Shown one piece after another: positions 1 through 8,314 of a DNA stretch of 64,000 bases. The stretch is from Sphingobacterium sp. xlx-96. GTDB taxonomy: Bacteria > Bacteroidota > Bacteroidia > Sphingobacteriales > Sphingobacteriaceae. The notes under the pieces are model-generated. The model saw nothing but the letters and a program-made list of their open reading frames with translations. It had not been told where the DNA came from and did no database searches. The stretch is taken from NCBI RefSeq assembly GCF_011007365.1, contig NZ_WFKM01000002.1, forward strand, positions 434,001-498,000, given 5' to 3'. The position numbers and the translations under genes are program-made. How positions within the stretch are numbered: position 1 is the stretch's first letter; every line of letters starts with the position of its first letter.

Positions 1-409
1 CTGCTAACCATTGTCCGCGATTCAATTGTTCTTTTAAAAACACACTAGCCAACACCGTCGTAATAATAGGACAAATGAGATAGGCCAATGAAGTAGCATT
101 CACACTGACATTATTCATCACATAGATAAACAAAAACCAATTGAGCGACAGCATCACTGCGCTACAAAATACGTGCAAAAACACCGACCTTCTTTCGCGA
201 TGTGATAATGCGCGAATAATCTTTATATTTTCTTTCGTAACCTTCGGTCGAAACAAAAAACTAATCAGAAGAATTGCTCCGGTGGCAAAAAGAATACGAT
301 ACAATAGAATATCTAACGAGGCATAGGCACTTAATGGACGTAGCACTAAACTAAACATTCCCCAAACGATAAATGAAAAAAGTGCCGCAGCGTAATACTT
401 AAATTGCAT
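1..409 (-). CDS. EamA/RarD-like permease, C-terminus outside window
   Basis: Open reading frame running off the left edge; only the N-terminal 136 residues are visible. It is a drug/metabolite-transporter (DMT, EamA) family membrane protein and looks most like RarD. Seen: an N-terminal helix with the motif FIVWGMFS (about residues 13-20), a second hydrophobic stretch near residues 32-52, then NWFLFIYVMNN and a helix ending FLKEQLNRGQWLA, which parallels the RarD pattern NWLLFIWAVNN...FLGERFRRMQWLAV. RarD-like proteins are inner-membrane exporters of unproven substrate. Start is the ATG at 409. It lies downstream of the DUF721 gene, separated by an octamer-repeat stretch (427-474). Function is by family only. 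Confidence 0.75.
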   Translation of the reverse strand, partial: MQFKYYAAALFSFIVWGMFSLVLRPLSAYASLDILLYRILFATGAILLISFLFRPKVTKENIKIIRALSHRERRSVFLHVFCSAVMLSLNWFLFIYVMNNVSVNATSLAYLICPIITTVLASVFLKEQLNRGQWLA

Positions 410-426
410 TATTAGGTTGTAAACAT

Positions 427-474
427 GTTATCGGGTTATGTAGTTATCGAGTGCCCCTGGCCACTTGATAACCA
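427..474. repeat. octamer repeat array A (period 8, ~6 units)
   Basis: Six consecutive 8-bp units in phase: gttatcgg, gttatgta, gttatcga, gtgcccct, ggccactt, gataacca. The consensus is GTTAtCnn, and its complement GATAAC appears in the last unit. It fills the gap between the DUF721 stop and the RarD-like start. The same unit type and period recur at 7566-7621, 9531-9602 and 32021-32100. Confidence 0.6.
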
Positions 475-477
475 TTC

Positions 478-792
478 TTACAAAATAACTAGCTCCTCGA
501 TAAGAACCTGACCCGCGTGTTCATTGATACGACCAATAACCTGTCTCCGCATCAATGTCAGTTCATGCTTTACGACAGCAGATTCTACCTTAACAAACAA
601 CTTCTTATCCTTAACAAAGATCTTTTGAGTACGTTTTTCTATATAGGGGCCTATTATCTCTCCCCAAAAGGAAGCTACAGATGATTCATCAAATTTTCGA
701 CGCAAACGGTATACTTCTAACCATTTTTCAACCGCCTGCTTCATACTAATATCGTCACGCGTCGGTATTTCGTCAAATTTCTTCTTATACAT
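478..792 (-). CDS. DUF721 (DciA-like) protein
   Basis: A 104-residue protein of the DUF721 family, the family that contains DciA, the ancestral bacterial loader of replicative helicase DnaB. Seen: an N-terminal segment with KQAVEKWLEVYRLRRKFDE, a central W-G-E-I-I-G-P motif (FWGEIIGPYIEKRT), then a beta-rich stretch with LFVKVESAVVKHEL and RRQVIGRIN typical of the domain. Its ATG overlaps the end of recF by 8 bp (785-792), so the two are translationally coupled. DUF721 beside recF is a common arrangement in Bacteroidota. A role in replication initiation is inferred from family and context; it is short and made almost entirely of this domain. Confidence 0.85.
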   Translation of the reverse strand: MYKKKFDEIPTRDDISMKQAVEKWLEVYRLRRKFDESSVASFWGEIIGPYIEKRTQKIFVKDKKLFVKVESAVVKHELTLMRRQVIGRINEHAGQVLIEELVIL

Positions 793-1888
793 GAACCTGT
801 CCTCCTTCTATATCAAAGATACGTATTGGCTGAGCGATTTCATCAAATATTTCACGAATTCTGACAGCGTTGGTATCCGTGATAAAAATCTGTCCAAATT
901 CATCATTCGAAACCATCTGCATAAGCTTCTTAGTACGTTTATCGTCTAGCTTATCAAAAATATCATCCAGCAATAATAAAGGGCAGAACTGTTTCTGTTC
1001 TTGAAGAAAGCTATATTGGGCCAGTTTAAGGGCTATGAGAAAAGATTTCTGCTGCCCTTGTGACCCGAATTTCTTAAGAGACATTTCTCCATGTATAGTA
1101 AAGAGTAAATCGTCTTTATGTACACCTTGTGTAGTACGCTCTAATACCCTATCTTTTTCTAAACTAGAATTTAACAGTGTCAGAAAGTCCTTCTCATGCA
1201 ATGGAGATTCATAAACCAATGCAACCTCTTCGGCTTCATCCGTGAGATAGGTATAATGGCGTTGAAAAGCTGGGCTAAACTCTTCCATAAAGCGTTTTCT
1301 ACGCGCATATATTCTTTCTCCAACCTCAACCAGTTGCATATTGAGCACTTCGAGAAGTCCTACATCAAAAACACCACGTTCTTTGATACTCTTCAATAAC
1401 ATATTCCTTTGAAGAAGCACTTTATTGTACAATATCAACGTATCCAAATAACGATTGTCAGTTTGAGAAATAACATTATCCACGAATTTTCTTCGCTCTT
1501 CACTACCCTCGGTAATGATCTCGCTATCGCTAGGTGATATCATCACTAACGGGAACTGGCCGATATGATCGGCAAGTCTTGGATAGTCCTTTTTATTCTT
1601 TTTGAATTGCTTTTTTTGGTTACGCTTCAGACTACACGAAATAGCGTCGGTTCTTTCATCCCGCTCGAACTCCCCTTGCACAATAAACCAGTCTTCCCCT
1701 TTCTTTATATGCTGCGAATCTATAGGATTGAAATAGGACTTACATAAAGAAAGATAATGTATGGCGTCTAATAAATTAGTCTTACCTGCACCATTTTTTC
1801 CAGTAAAGGCATTTACTTCAGGTAGAAAGTTTAATGTGGATTCCGTATAATTCTTAAAATTTAACAGCGAAATTTGCTTTAGCCACAT
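785..1888 (-). CDS. recF: DNA replication/repair protein RecF
   Basis: RecF (367 residues) is an SMC-like ATPase that binds single-strand gaps and helps load RecA with RecOR. The Walker A motif GKNGAGKT is at residues 30-37, preceded by the typical N-terminus LKQISLLNFKNYTES. The ABC signature region is seen as FGSQGQQKSFLIALKLAQ and the Walker B as PLLLLDDIFDKLDDKR. Length is normal (about 360-370). It lies between DUF4834 (adjacent, no gap: starts at 1888, DUF4834 ends at 1889) and DUF721 (8-bp overlap), forming a three-gene operon probably read from the promoter at 2243-2273. Confidence 0.96.
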   Translation of the reverse strand: MWLKQISLLNFKNYTESTLNFLPEVNAFTGKNGAGKTNLLDAIHYLSLCKSYFNPIDSQHIKKGEDWFIVQGEFERDERTDAISCSLKRNQKKQFKKNKKDYPRLADHIGQFPLVMISPSDSEIITEGSEERRKFVDNVISQTDNRYLDTLILYNKVLLQRNMLLKSIKERGVFDVGLLEVLNMQLVEVGERIYARRKRFMEEFSPAFQRHYTYLTDEAEEVALVYESPLHEKDFLTLLNSSLEKDRVLERTTQGVHKDDLLFTIHGEMSLKKFGSQGQQKSFLIALKLAQYSFLQEQKQFCPLLLLDDIFDKLDDKRTKKLMQMVSNDEFGQIFITDTNAVRIREIFDEIAQPIRIFDIEGGQVHV

Positions 1889-2221
1889 CTACTTCACTTC
1901 TTCAAAATCGATAAACTCGCCTGCTGTAGCCGTGCCTTTACGTTTCGGATCTTGAGCAGGAACATAATCGACAGTTACCTTCCCATCCTTTGCACCCTGC
2001 TTTTTATAGGATTGCTGTTGATCAGTATTGCCAAAAGGATTACCTGAACCAAAGGGATTACCTGCACCTCCGTAATTATATTGTCCTTGTCCCTGTTGTT
2101 GAGCTTTCTTCATCATTCGTTCGGTCAACTTGCGCATTGCAAACGGCAATAACAAACGCATCGAAAACTTAAAGATGTAATAAAAAGCAACAACAAATAA
2201 TATAAAATATAATAAACCCAT
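1889..2221 (-). CDS. DUF4834 family small membrane protein
   Basis: 110-residue protein of the Bacteroidota family DUF4834, function unknown. Seen: one hydrophobic helix at residues 3-20 (LLYFILFVVAFYYIFKF), a short basic amphipathic part (RKLTERMMKKAQQQ), a glycine/asparagine/glutamine-rich linker, and a C-terminus VTVDYVPAQDPKRKG...GEFIDFEEVK, which is the most family-like part. First gene of the DUF4834-recF-DUF721 operon; its TAA is directly followed by the recF start. The conserved association with recF suggests only co-expression, not a known joint function. Confidence 0.8.
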   Translation of the reverse strand: MGLLYFILFVVAFYYIFKFSMRLLLPFAMRKLTERMMKKAQQQGQGQYNYGGAGNPFGSGNPFGNTDQQQSYKKQGAKDGKVTVDYVPAQDPKRKGTATAGEFIDFEEVK

Positions 2222-2242
2222 TTCTTTCTAATTCTATTTATT

Positions 2243-2273
2243 CAAACCTACATAAATTTGCCATCACGCGCAA
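2243..2273 (-). promoter_or_regulatory. promoter of DUF4834-recF-DUF721 operon
   Basis: On the minus strand, TTG (2273-2271), 20 nt, then TAGGTTTG (2250-2243). This fits the Bacteroidota consensus TTG-N19-21-TAnnTTTG, and it is the only candidate in the window with both boxes at the right spacing. Predicted start of transcription is about 15 nt upstream of the DUF4834 ATG (2221). Confidence 0.6.
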
Positions 2274-2284
2274 TATCATTGCGC
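2268..2284. promoter_or_regulatory. palindrome GCGCAAT-atc-ATTGCGC over the -33 box
   Basis: Perfect 7-bp inverted repeat with a 3-nt spacer overlapping the -33 element of the recF-operon promoter, an operator-like position. An almost identical palindrome lies at 51781-51797 upstream of the sixA-like gene. The protein that would bind is unknown. Confidence 0.45.
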
Positions 2285-2401
2285 CCATAACTGTAATCCT
2301 GTAGCTCTACTCCACCAATTATAACTTTTAATAGCGTAAAAATAACAAATTCAGTTCCAGAGAAGGTCAAAGAAGTGTCAGACTGAAAATCTTAACATTT
2401 A

Positions 2402-2887
2402 TTAAGATTCCTTTTTGGCTTTGACGATTGCATTATAGAGTTCCTCTTGCTTGTGCGTACCAATTATATAAACAAGTCCATCCCTGTCTGTAAGCCACAC
2501 AGCATCCTTCCCTCCGGCATAAAACCGTATCTTCCCATTCTTGTGCAAATTGTACACGGGATTATTGAAAACAAAATTGCTATACGGTTTCTTTTCAACA
2601 TTAACCAGCGAAGAGAGATCAATCTTCACCAGACTTGTTGTCCACAACCCGCTCAGTGTAATATTATTCGTTGTCACTGCAGTTTTATAGTGCACGAGGT
2701 ACATCATGATTATGGACACCACAATAATGCAACTACCTACGATAAAGAACAACTGCCGTGAAGCCAAGTGATCCATATTCAAGTAATATACTATAAAACA
2801 AAACAAAGCTAATACCATCCGAACACTAATCCATGTCATATCTCTACCCAGGTACTGACGTTCAACAAATAAACTATTTGTATTCAT
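2402..2887 (-). CDS. hypothetical two-helix membrane protein, PH-like tail
   Basis: 161 residues, not recognised as a named family. Seen: two membrane helices (about residues 19-36 and 47-67; MVLALFCFIVYYLN and FIVGSCIIVVSIIMMYLV) followed by a soluble C-terminal region of about 95 residues that begins TTNNITLSGLW and reads like the beta-strand pattern of bacterial pleckstrin-homology (bPH/YcxB-like) domains. It stands between tilS and the recF operon on the same strand. The gap to tilS is 73 bp and the gap to DUF4834 is 180 bp, so it may have its own promoter, though no clear -7 box was found. No function can be assigned. Confidence 0.65.
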   Translation of the reverse strand: MNTNSLFVERQYLGRDMTWISVRMVLALFCFIVYYLNMDHLASRQLFFIVGSCIIVVSIIMMYLVHYKTAVTTNNITLSGLWTTSLVKIDLSSLVNVEKKPYSNFVFNNPVYNLHKNGKIRFYAGGKDAVWLTDRDGLVYIIGTHKQEELYNAIVKAKKES

Positions 2888-2960
2888 ATGTATATAATTT
2901 GATTTTCATCTGTCATATGGAATATCCAAACTATATTCATTCGTGTTTGTGCAGTCTGCG

Positions 2961-4304
2961 CTACATGGATATTTCATATCTACTAATATTGCAAACTAAT
3001 TTAAGGACTTTTTGCGTATTTTCGGTAATCTTATAGCGATTGTCTATTTGATAATTAGCAATCCATATCAATTCTCCATTACCGTTGAACCAGATAGGAA
3101 CCTCTCTTTTATCAAATAAATTAATCTTTTTTTGTATTAAAAAATCTGACACCTTCTTTTTTCCTTCCATCCCCAATGGCTGAAAAATATCACCTTCCTG
3201 CCAAGATCTGACTTTTAACGGAAAGACCAACTTATCATAATCTAATAACGCTACCGAAGCATCCCTATCAATGGACAGATCTTGAGAAGTAGACACCATA
3301 AAACTGTAATTTCGCCAGATCAAATTCTCTTGATCTGCATTTAGCTGCGCCACCTCTTCTTCATAGCGGTTATATCGAAGTCTCAGTTTAGTTCTGTCCA
3401 AGAGCAATTGATAACTATCCGATTCGAAAATACGTCCTGACTCCTTATCTAAAGACTGTACAAGGTCGACTAGGACATTTTTTGAGAAACCAAACGGTTC
3501 AAGAAGAAAGTACAACAGCGCTAGATCCTGTCCTCGGATTGATTCTTTTGCAATCTCCCATTCATTAGGCCCGACTTTCACCAAAAGCTCTTTCCTTTTC
3601 TGCTCTACAAAATACTGCAGGACGCGTTGTGATTCCTGAAACCGCACGATATTATCTTCCATAACCTGGATAAAGTCAGGGCTTAACTGTTCAAACTGCG
3701 GGATAATATCGAGACGTATCTTATTTCGGGCGTATTTATTAGAAAAATTGGAAGAATCATCCCGGTAAGGGATTTCCAATATGTTGACAGCCTCCAATAC
3801 CTCCTTGCTCGTCATAAATAACAAGGGGCGCAATAGTCTACCTCGCTTTGGTAGTATCCCCTGCATCCCCAACAATCCAGTGCCACGAGACAGATTCAAC
3901 AACACGGTTTCTACGTGATCATTTTTGTGTTGAGCTATAGCAATATACTTGCATGCCCGTTCCTCCCTTACCTTCTCGAACCAATCGTAACGAAGCTCCC
4001 GTGCGGCCATTTGTATCGACATCTTATGCTTTTTGGCATAAGCTATCGTATCAAAACGTCGAACATGTGTTTTGATCCCAAGCTGGGCAGCGTATTTAAG
4101 GACCAATGCTTCGTCTCCGTCTGATTCCTCATTACGTAATTGAAAATTACAATGTACCAGTTCCATCTCTACCCCATACCGGTGAAGCAGCGTCAACAAT
4201 AACATAGAATCCCGCCCGCCGCTCACCGCCACAAGCACTTTATCCGCTCTTGTAAACAACTTATAATCTTCCACATACGCACTAAAACAAGCATCGATAT
4301 CCAT
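2961..4304 (-). CDS. tilS: tRNA(Ile)-lysidine synthetase TilS
   Basis: TilS (447 residues) attaches lysine to C34 of the CAU-anticodon tRNA(Ile), so that it reads AUA; it is essential in most bacteria. The N-type ATP pyrophosphatase P-loop SGGRDS is at residues 28-33. Also seen are VHCNFQLRNEESDGDE, AARELRYDWF, AQHKNDHVETVLLNLSRGTGLLGM and RPLL, all TilS signatures. The C-terminal RNA-binding domain contains RSWQEGDIFQPLGMEGKKKVSDFLIQKKI. Length is normal. Divergent from the OstA-like gene across 94 bp. A perfect -7 box (TAAGTTTG) ends only 4 nt before the ATG, so the mRNA may be leaderless. Confidence 0.95.
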   Translation of the reverse strand: MDIDACFSAYVEDYKLFTRADKVLVAVSGGRDSMLLLTLLHRYGVEMELVHCNFQLRNEESDGDEALVLKYAAQLGIKTHVRRFDTIAYAKKHKMSIQMAARELRYDWFEKVREERACKYIAIAQHKNDHVETVLLNLSRGTGLLGMQGILPKRGRLLRPLLFMTSKEVLEAVNILEIPYRDDSSNFSNKYARNKIRLDIIPQFEQLSPDFIQVMEDNIVRFQESQRVLQYFVEQKRKELLVKVGPNEWEIAKESIRGQDLALLYFLLEPFGFSKNVLVDLVQSLDKESGRIFESDSYQLLLDRTKLRLRYNRYEEEVAQLNADQENLIWRNYSFMVSTSQDLSIDRDASVALLDYDKLVFPLKVRSWQEGDIFQPLGMEGKKKVSDFLIQKKINLFDKREVPIWFNGNGELIWIANYQIDNRYKITENTQKVLKLVCNISRYEISM

Positions 4305-4308
4305 ACCC

Positions 4309-4316
4309 CAAACTTA
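4309..4316 (-). promoter_or_regulatory. -7 box of tilS, 4 nt from ATG
   Basis: On the minus strand the sequence reads TAAGTTTG, then GGGT, then the tilS ATG. It matches TAnnTTTG exactly. No -33 TTG at 19-21 nt. The distance implies transcription starts at or next to the start codon. Confidence 0.45.
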
Positions 4317-4385
4317 ACCAAAAATCTTTAATTTTATTTAGCATTAAATTTCGTTCAATTAACATTTTTTTGCTATTAAAATCCA

Positions 4386-4393
4386 TATTTTTG
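4386..4393 (+). promoter_or_regulatory. -7 box of OstA-like gene, 5 nt from GTG
   Basis: TATTTTTG matches TAnnTTTG exactly, followed by CCTTC and the GTG start at 4399. No other in-frame start lies before the signal peptide, so the transcript is probably leaderless or nearly so. Confidence 0.45.
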
Positions 4394-4398
4394 CCTTC

Positions 4399-6720
4399 GT
4401 GAGAAATTGGCTTCTAACTTTAACTTTTATCCTAACCATTGCATCCGCATTTGGGCAAACACCTATTGGTGGCACGAAGACTCAACAGGAAGGAAACGAT
4501 CGTCTGAATCTTGTATCGTCCAATAGCGGACGAATCAATGCTAAGACGGGACACATGGTATTCTACATCCCGGTTTACGAGCATAAGGGCAATACCCTAT
4601 CCGCAGACAGTGGTTACATCTATGAGGATGAAATAAAAAGACAGTTCTTTGAAGCTTTTGGCAACGTCGTCATTACACAACCATCTGGCACCGTTATTTA
4701 CTCCGATTACCTACATTACGACGCAGCAGCACAACATGCCCTACTGACAGGTAATGTCAAGATGGTAGACAAAGGATCGACATTAACGACCAACCATCTT
4801 ACCTACAACATGCGCTCAAAAGTGGGCACTTATACCGGCGGTGGAAGGATCATCTCTCAAGGAGACACTATAACCTCCAAGAACGCCTATTACTTTGAAC
4901 TCACATCGGATGCCTATTTCAGGCACAAAGTAGTTGTACGCAGTCAGAACGTGAAGGTATATACCGACACCATGCGTTACAATTCACAAAGTAAGATGAC
5001 GTACTTTTTTGGCCCTACCAATATTAAACCTGTTAGCAGCCAAAAAGGCAATAATGAAAACCTGTATACCGAACGTGGCACTTACAACACGGGGACAGGT
5101 ATAGCTGATTTCAATAAAAATAACCTTTACACGGAGGGATCTAAATTTCTCAAAGGTGACAGTTTACATTACGAACGCGCAAAAGGAGTCGGCGAAGCTT
5201 TCAGAAACGTTGTATTTGTAGATACCACAGACAAATTCTATGCTTTCGGTGGACAGGGGCTGTATACCCAATCTGAAGAATCTATTCGAATGACGGACAA
5301 GCCGTATATCATCACCGTCGTTAAAGAAGATAGTCCTACACCCGAATCGGATAGTACCGCGACATCAACTGAACCGAAGGTAGTTGAAAAAGAAAAAACG
5401 ACGAAGGAAAGCAAGAAAGAAGCAAAGACAGAAATTTCTAATACAGAAGAAAAAGGCAATAAAAACACGGAATTACCTCCTGTGCGTTCCGTCCGAGATA
5501 GTAGCACACGAGAGTCCAAGATGGACTCGGTATACATGACAGCTGACACGCTTTTCTCCCAAATGATTCTTGTAAAAGACTATAAACCTTTAGAGCTCAA
5601 CCTAAGTCGTGATGGCGGTAAAATGGAGGTGGATGAAGAGATAGACTATGGTGATGAAAATGACGGAGTATCGGATTCTACGCTAACTAATCAAAAGGAT
5701 AGTGTACAAAGTGATATTGAAAACACGTTAAAGCCAATCGTAGAAAAAGAGATTGCTTCCAGTAAACCATTAATAAAAAAGGATACCGTCAAAACGACCG
5801 CTCCTGCAAAAAACAAACCTGCTCAAGGAATTCCAAATCGAATTGGCGACCGACAAAATATAGGCAGTACACTCAAAGCAGATTCCGTATTACGACAAAA
5901 GGCTGTAGTACCTATAGCCAATCAGGCTGACACACTGATCAACAACGCACTGCGAATCGCTCAAAGTCCCGATACCGTAATCAACAAGACAGACAGCCTA
6001 CCCAAAGCTCAAAGCGACACTGCGAAAACCCGAATAGTACGTGCATATTACAACGTCAGGTTATTTAAATCCGACTTGCAGGCTGTGGCCGATTCCGTTT
6101 ACTACGGTATGCAAGACTCAATGTTCCGGTTTATGGGAAGACCAATGATTTGGTCACAAGGATCTCAAATCTCTGCAGACACCATATTTATGCAGATTGT
6201 CAATCAACAGCTGGACAATGCGCTCTTAAAAGACAATGCCTTCATGGTTAACGCTGTATTGGACTCTGTCAAATTCAACCAATTGAAAGGCCGTAAAATC
6301 ACAGCTTTCTTTGCAAATAACAGCATAGATCAATTGTTTGTGGATGGAAATGCAGAAAATTTAGTATTTAGTGAAAATAAAGGAATATTAACTGAAATGT
6401 TCCACGATCGCGGGGGACGGATTAAAGTCAAGATGGAGAACAAGAAACTTATCGATTATAAAACCATTCATAAAGTTGACCAAAAAGTATATCCATTGAA
6501 ACTAGTAACCCAAGAGAATGAAATATTACCCGGCTTCATCTGGCGACCGCAAGATAGACCTACCTCAAAAGAAGATCTTTTAAACAGAAAAAGAGAGTTA
6601 CCAAAAGCTGAGGAGGGTAAAGAAGAGGACACAAAGGGTAAAGAAAAATCCAAGGAAAGTATCAAAGAGGATTTAGAAGATGTGCCCGAAAAAGAAGAAT
6701 CGAAAAAAGAAGGAAATTAG
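4399..6720 (+). CDS. OstA/LptA-like LPS-transport protein
   Basis: 773-residue secreted protein. A signal peptide (residues 1-20, WLLTLTFILTIASAFGQ) is followed by an OstA-like (LptA N-terminal) domain at about residues 40-300, visible as repeated beta patterns such as FGNVVITQPSGTVIYSDYLHY, GNVKMVDKGSTLTTNHLTY and GTYTGGGRIISQGDT. About residues 305-540 are low in complexity, rich in Lys, Glu, Ser and Thr and probably disordered. A second folded part (about 550-730) resembles the OstA C-terminal region. The Lys/Glu-rich tail ends KEEDTKGKEKSKES...KEESKKEGN. In Bacteroidota such proteins are thought to work in periplasmic LPS transport; this is inferred from the fold. GTG is the only start compatible with the signal peptide. 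Confidence 0.85.
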   Translation: MRNWLLTLTFILTIASAFGQTPIGGTKTQQEGNDRLNLVSSNSGRINAKTGHMVFYIPVYEHKGNTLSADSGYIYEDEIKRQFFEAFGNVVITQPSGTVIYSDYLHYDAAAQHALLTGNVKMVDKGSTLTTNHLTYNMRSKVGTYTGGGRIISQGDTITSKNAYYFELTSDAYFRHKVVVRSQNVKVYTDTMRYNSQSKMTYFFGPTNIKPVSSQKGNNENLYTERGTYNTGTGIADFNKNNLYTEGSKFLKGDSLHYERAKGVGEAFRNVVFVDTTDKFYAFGGQGLYTQSEESIRMTDKPYIITVVKEDSPTPESDSTATSTEPKVVEKEKTTKESKKEAKTEISNTEEKGNKNTELPPVRSVRDSSTRESKMDSVYMTADTLFSQMILVKDYKPLELNLSRDGGKMEVDEEIDYGDENDGVSDSTLTNQKDSVQSDIENTLKPIVEKEIASSKPLIKKDTVKTTAPAKNKPAQGIPNRIGDRQNIGSTLKADSVLRQKAVVPIANQADTLINNALRIAQSPDTVINKTDSLPKAQSDTAKTRIVRAYYNVRLFKSDLQAVADSVYYGMQDSMFRFMGRPMIWSQGSQISADTIFMQIVNQQLDNALLKDNAFMVNAVLDSVKFNQLKGRKITAFFANNSIDQLFVDGNAENLVFSENKGILTEMFHDRGGRIKVKMENKKLIDYKTIHKVDQKVYPLKLVTQENEILPGFIWRPQDRPTSKEDLLNRKRELPKAEEGKEEDTKGKEKSKESIKEDLEDVPEKEESKKEGN

Positions 6721-6978
6721 TTCTTCGCGCCTCTATGCCGGCGCAGAGCATGTTACTTTTACACAAAAGTAACCAAAAATCGTCGCTTGAACCTTTTGGC
6801 AGTATGATAGTGCATCCACCTGCAATCGCCAAAAACTTCTTAGGCGACATGTTTTAAAGTGTACGGCTTTTGCTTAAAATTTACTTTTCTCAGAAAGCAT
6901 TCAAATTAATGACTCATTCCGCTACAACACAGTCCAAATGACAGTAGTTTTTGTTTCTTTAGACAGCCTTGTTTTATG
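6721..6978. repeat. intergenic repeat with 9-bp hairpin (copy 1)
   Basis: Convergent gap between the OstA-like gene and rdgB. It contains a perfect 9-bp inverted repeat, GTTACTTTT (6752-6760) and AAAAGTAAC (6765-6773), followed by ccAAAAAtc. A related palindrome with the same core TACTTTT...AAAAGTAnncAAAAA lies at 12336-12366. The minus-strand reading across here (up to 6850) is open but protein-unlike. It may serve as a bidirectional terminator; a dispersed intergenic element is the likelier origin. Confidence 0.4.
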
Positions 6979-7554
6979 TTAAAACCCTTTTAAAAACTCG
7001 ACCATTTCGGACACCGCTATCGAACGATGACTGATTAAGTTCTTTTCGGCAGCCGACATTTCGGCAAACGTACGTGAGTAACCATTTGGTATAAATATAG
7101 AATCGTAACCAAATCCGCCATCTCCCCGACGCTCTTCGATGATACGTCCTTCGATAGCACCTTCAAAAAAGTATTGTTTTCCCGCTAAGAAAAGCGAAAT
7201 GACGGTTCTGAATCTAGCCGTTCTAGACTTAGTTCCTTTCAAACGTTCCAGCACTAGATCTATATTCTGCTCCATATCGCGAGTCCCCGAATAACGGGCC
7301 GAATATACGCCTGGTTCGCCATCTAACGCGTCTATTTCTAGTCCAGAATCATCACCGAAACAACTTACCTTAAAACGCTGTACCAAGTAATCCGTCTTCT
7401 GCTGCGCATTCTCTTGGAACGTTATACCCGTTTCAGGAATATCATCCACACAACCAATATCAGACAACGATTTCAACAAAAACTTACTCCCAACCATCGC
7501 CTGTACTTCTTCAAGCTTGTGGGCATTATTCGTAGCAAAAACTAATTCTAACAT
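6979..7554 (-). CDS. rdgB: non-canonical purine NTP pyrophosphatase (RdgB/HAM1)
   Basis: XTP/dITP diphosphatase of 191 residues, which cleans the nucleotide pool of deaminated purines. Seen: N-terminus LELVFATNNAHKLEEVQ (family signature T/S-x-N-x-x-K), FGDDSGLEIDALDGEPGVYSARYSG, the GDGGFGYDSIF motif, and the C-terminal LISHRSIAVSEM. The longer frame adds nine residues (start 7581), but the family begins at the ATG at 7554, which is chosen here. The upstream gap (7555-7621) to the preceding co-directional gene is filled by octamer repeat array B. Confidence 0.94.
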   Translation of the reverse strand: MLELVFATNNAHKLEEVQAMVGSKFLLKSLSDIGCVDDIPETGITFQENAQQKTDYLVQRFKVSCFGDDSGLEIDALDGEPGVYSARYSGTRDMEQNIDLVLERLKGTKSRTARFRTVISLFLAGKQYFFEGAIEGRIIEERRGDGGFGYDSIFIPNGYSRTFAEMSAAEKNLISHRSIAVSEMVEFLKGF

Positions 7555-7565
7555 ATTTTTATGAT

Positions 7566-7621
7566 GTGATCTTATGAACATGTGATCTAGTTAACTGGAT
7601 AACTCGTTAACTGGATAACAA
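7566..7621. repeat. octamer repeat array B (period 8, 7 units)
   Basis: Units in phase: gtgatctt, atgaacat, gtgatcta, gttaactg, gataactc, gttaactg, gataacaa. GTTAAC and GATAAC units alternate and are mutually complementary or self-complementary. The array ends next to the rdgB start and begins at the stop of the upstream gene. Confidence 0.65.
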
Positions 7622-8155
7622 TTAACCATTAATAAAGGTCTTAAACTCTCCCCAAAAGAGCTTTTTCTTCTCGATATCAGCAAACATCTCCTCAAAAGAG
7701 AATGTATTGAAAACCGTAGCAATCTTACCGCGCATGTATGAGTTGTGCGCTATTTCCGGTAATTTCAAAGAAGCAGGTTCTACGCCCAAGAGGGTAATCT
7801 TAGTAGGCTTAAAGAACTCCATAATCTTCTTGAACTCATTCGGATTTTGGGGATTAGCCAAATTTACTACCGCAACATTATTCGGTGTCAGTTGCAAAGC
7901 TCCTATCGTCTTTACAAAAGCCTCTTCGGCCTGAGGTGAAAAATAAGGAAATTCTGGATAACGAAGTATAAATAGTACACCTGTGCTTTTATCACCCTGA
8001 AAGACGAACTCTTCAGATGAACTATCAAAAGCGACCATTTCAGTCTCTGCTTGTCGCGCTGATAACACACTATCTACAGAAAAACCTGTCGAAAATATTG
8101 TTTCCGACATTAAAGCCTGTAGTGCGACTGGGCTATCTGTAAGGAGGTTGTTCAT
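7622..8155 (-). CDS. conserved hypothetical protein
   Basis: 177 residues, soluble, no signal peptide; I do not recognise the family. Seen: a mixed alpha/beta pattern with strands such as GVLFILRYPEF and NVAVVNLANPQNPNEF, then IMEFFKPTKITLLGVEPASL, a Rossmann-like alternation, and a C-terminus FADIEKKKLFWGEFKTFI. Flanked by rdgB (downstream, same strand) and the deoxyhypusine-synthase-like gene (upstream, same strand). The upstream gap holds a REP-like palindrome, so a separate transcript is possible. No function is proposed. Confidence 0.65.
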   Translation of the reverse strand: MNNLLTDSPVALQALMSETIFSTGFSVDSVLSARQAETEMVAFDSSSEEFVFQGDKSTGVLFILRYPEFPYFSPQAEEAFVKTIGALQLTPNNVAVVNLANPQNPNEFKKIMEFFKPTKITLLGVEPASLKLPEIAHNSYMRGKIATVFNTFSFEEMFADIEKKKLFWGEFKTFING

Positions 8156-8192
8156 TTTATAAATATGAGATGAGAGATAAAAGAGATAGCGG

Positions 8193-8295
8193 CGTCATCC
8201 CGATTGTAGCGAAGCGGAACAGAGGGATCTAACGACTTATATGTATATCCAACAGACATCAAGTCCATAGATTCCTCCGCTCCGGTCGGAATGAC
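8193..8295. repeat. REP-like imperfect palindrome
   Basis: About 103 bp with inverted ends CGTCATCCCGA (8193-8203) and TCGGAATGACG (8285-8295). Further paired segments are AGAGGGATCT (from about 8221) and AGATTCCTCCG (from about 8269). It has the general look of a dispersed intergenic palindromic repeat and is much more GC-rich than its surroundings. It sits in the gap between two minus-strand genes. Confidence 0.55.
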
Positions 8296-8314
8296 GGCAA
8301 CTAGCCCCTCAATT

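Noticed and set aside
6662..6850. 62-codon minus-strand ORF across the end of the OstA-like gene
   Set aside because: Shares sequence with the intergenic palindromic repeat and runs antisense to the OstA-like C-terminus; translation is an artefact of the repeat.
8193..8295. Attachment-site interpretation of the palindrome
   Set aside because: No integrase or flanking direct repeats; a REP-like element fits better.
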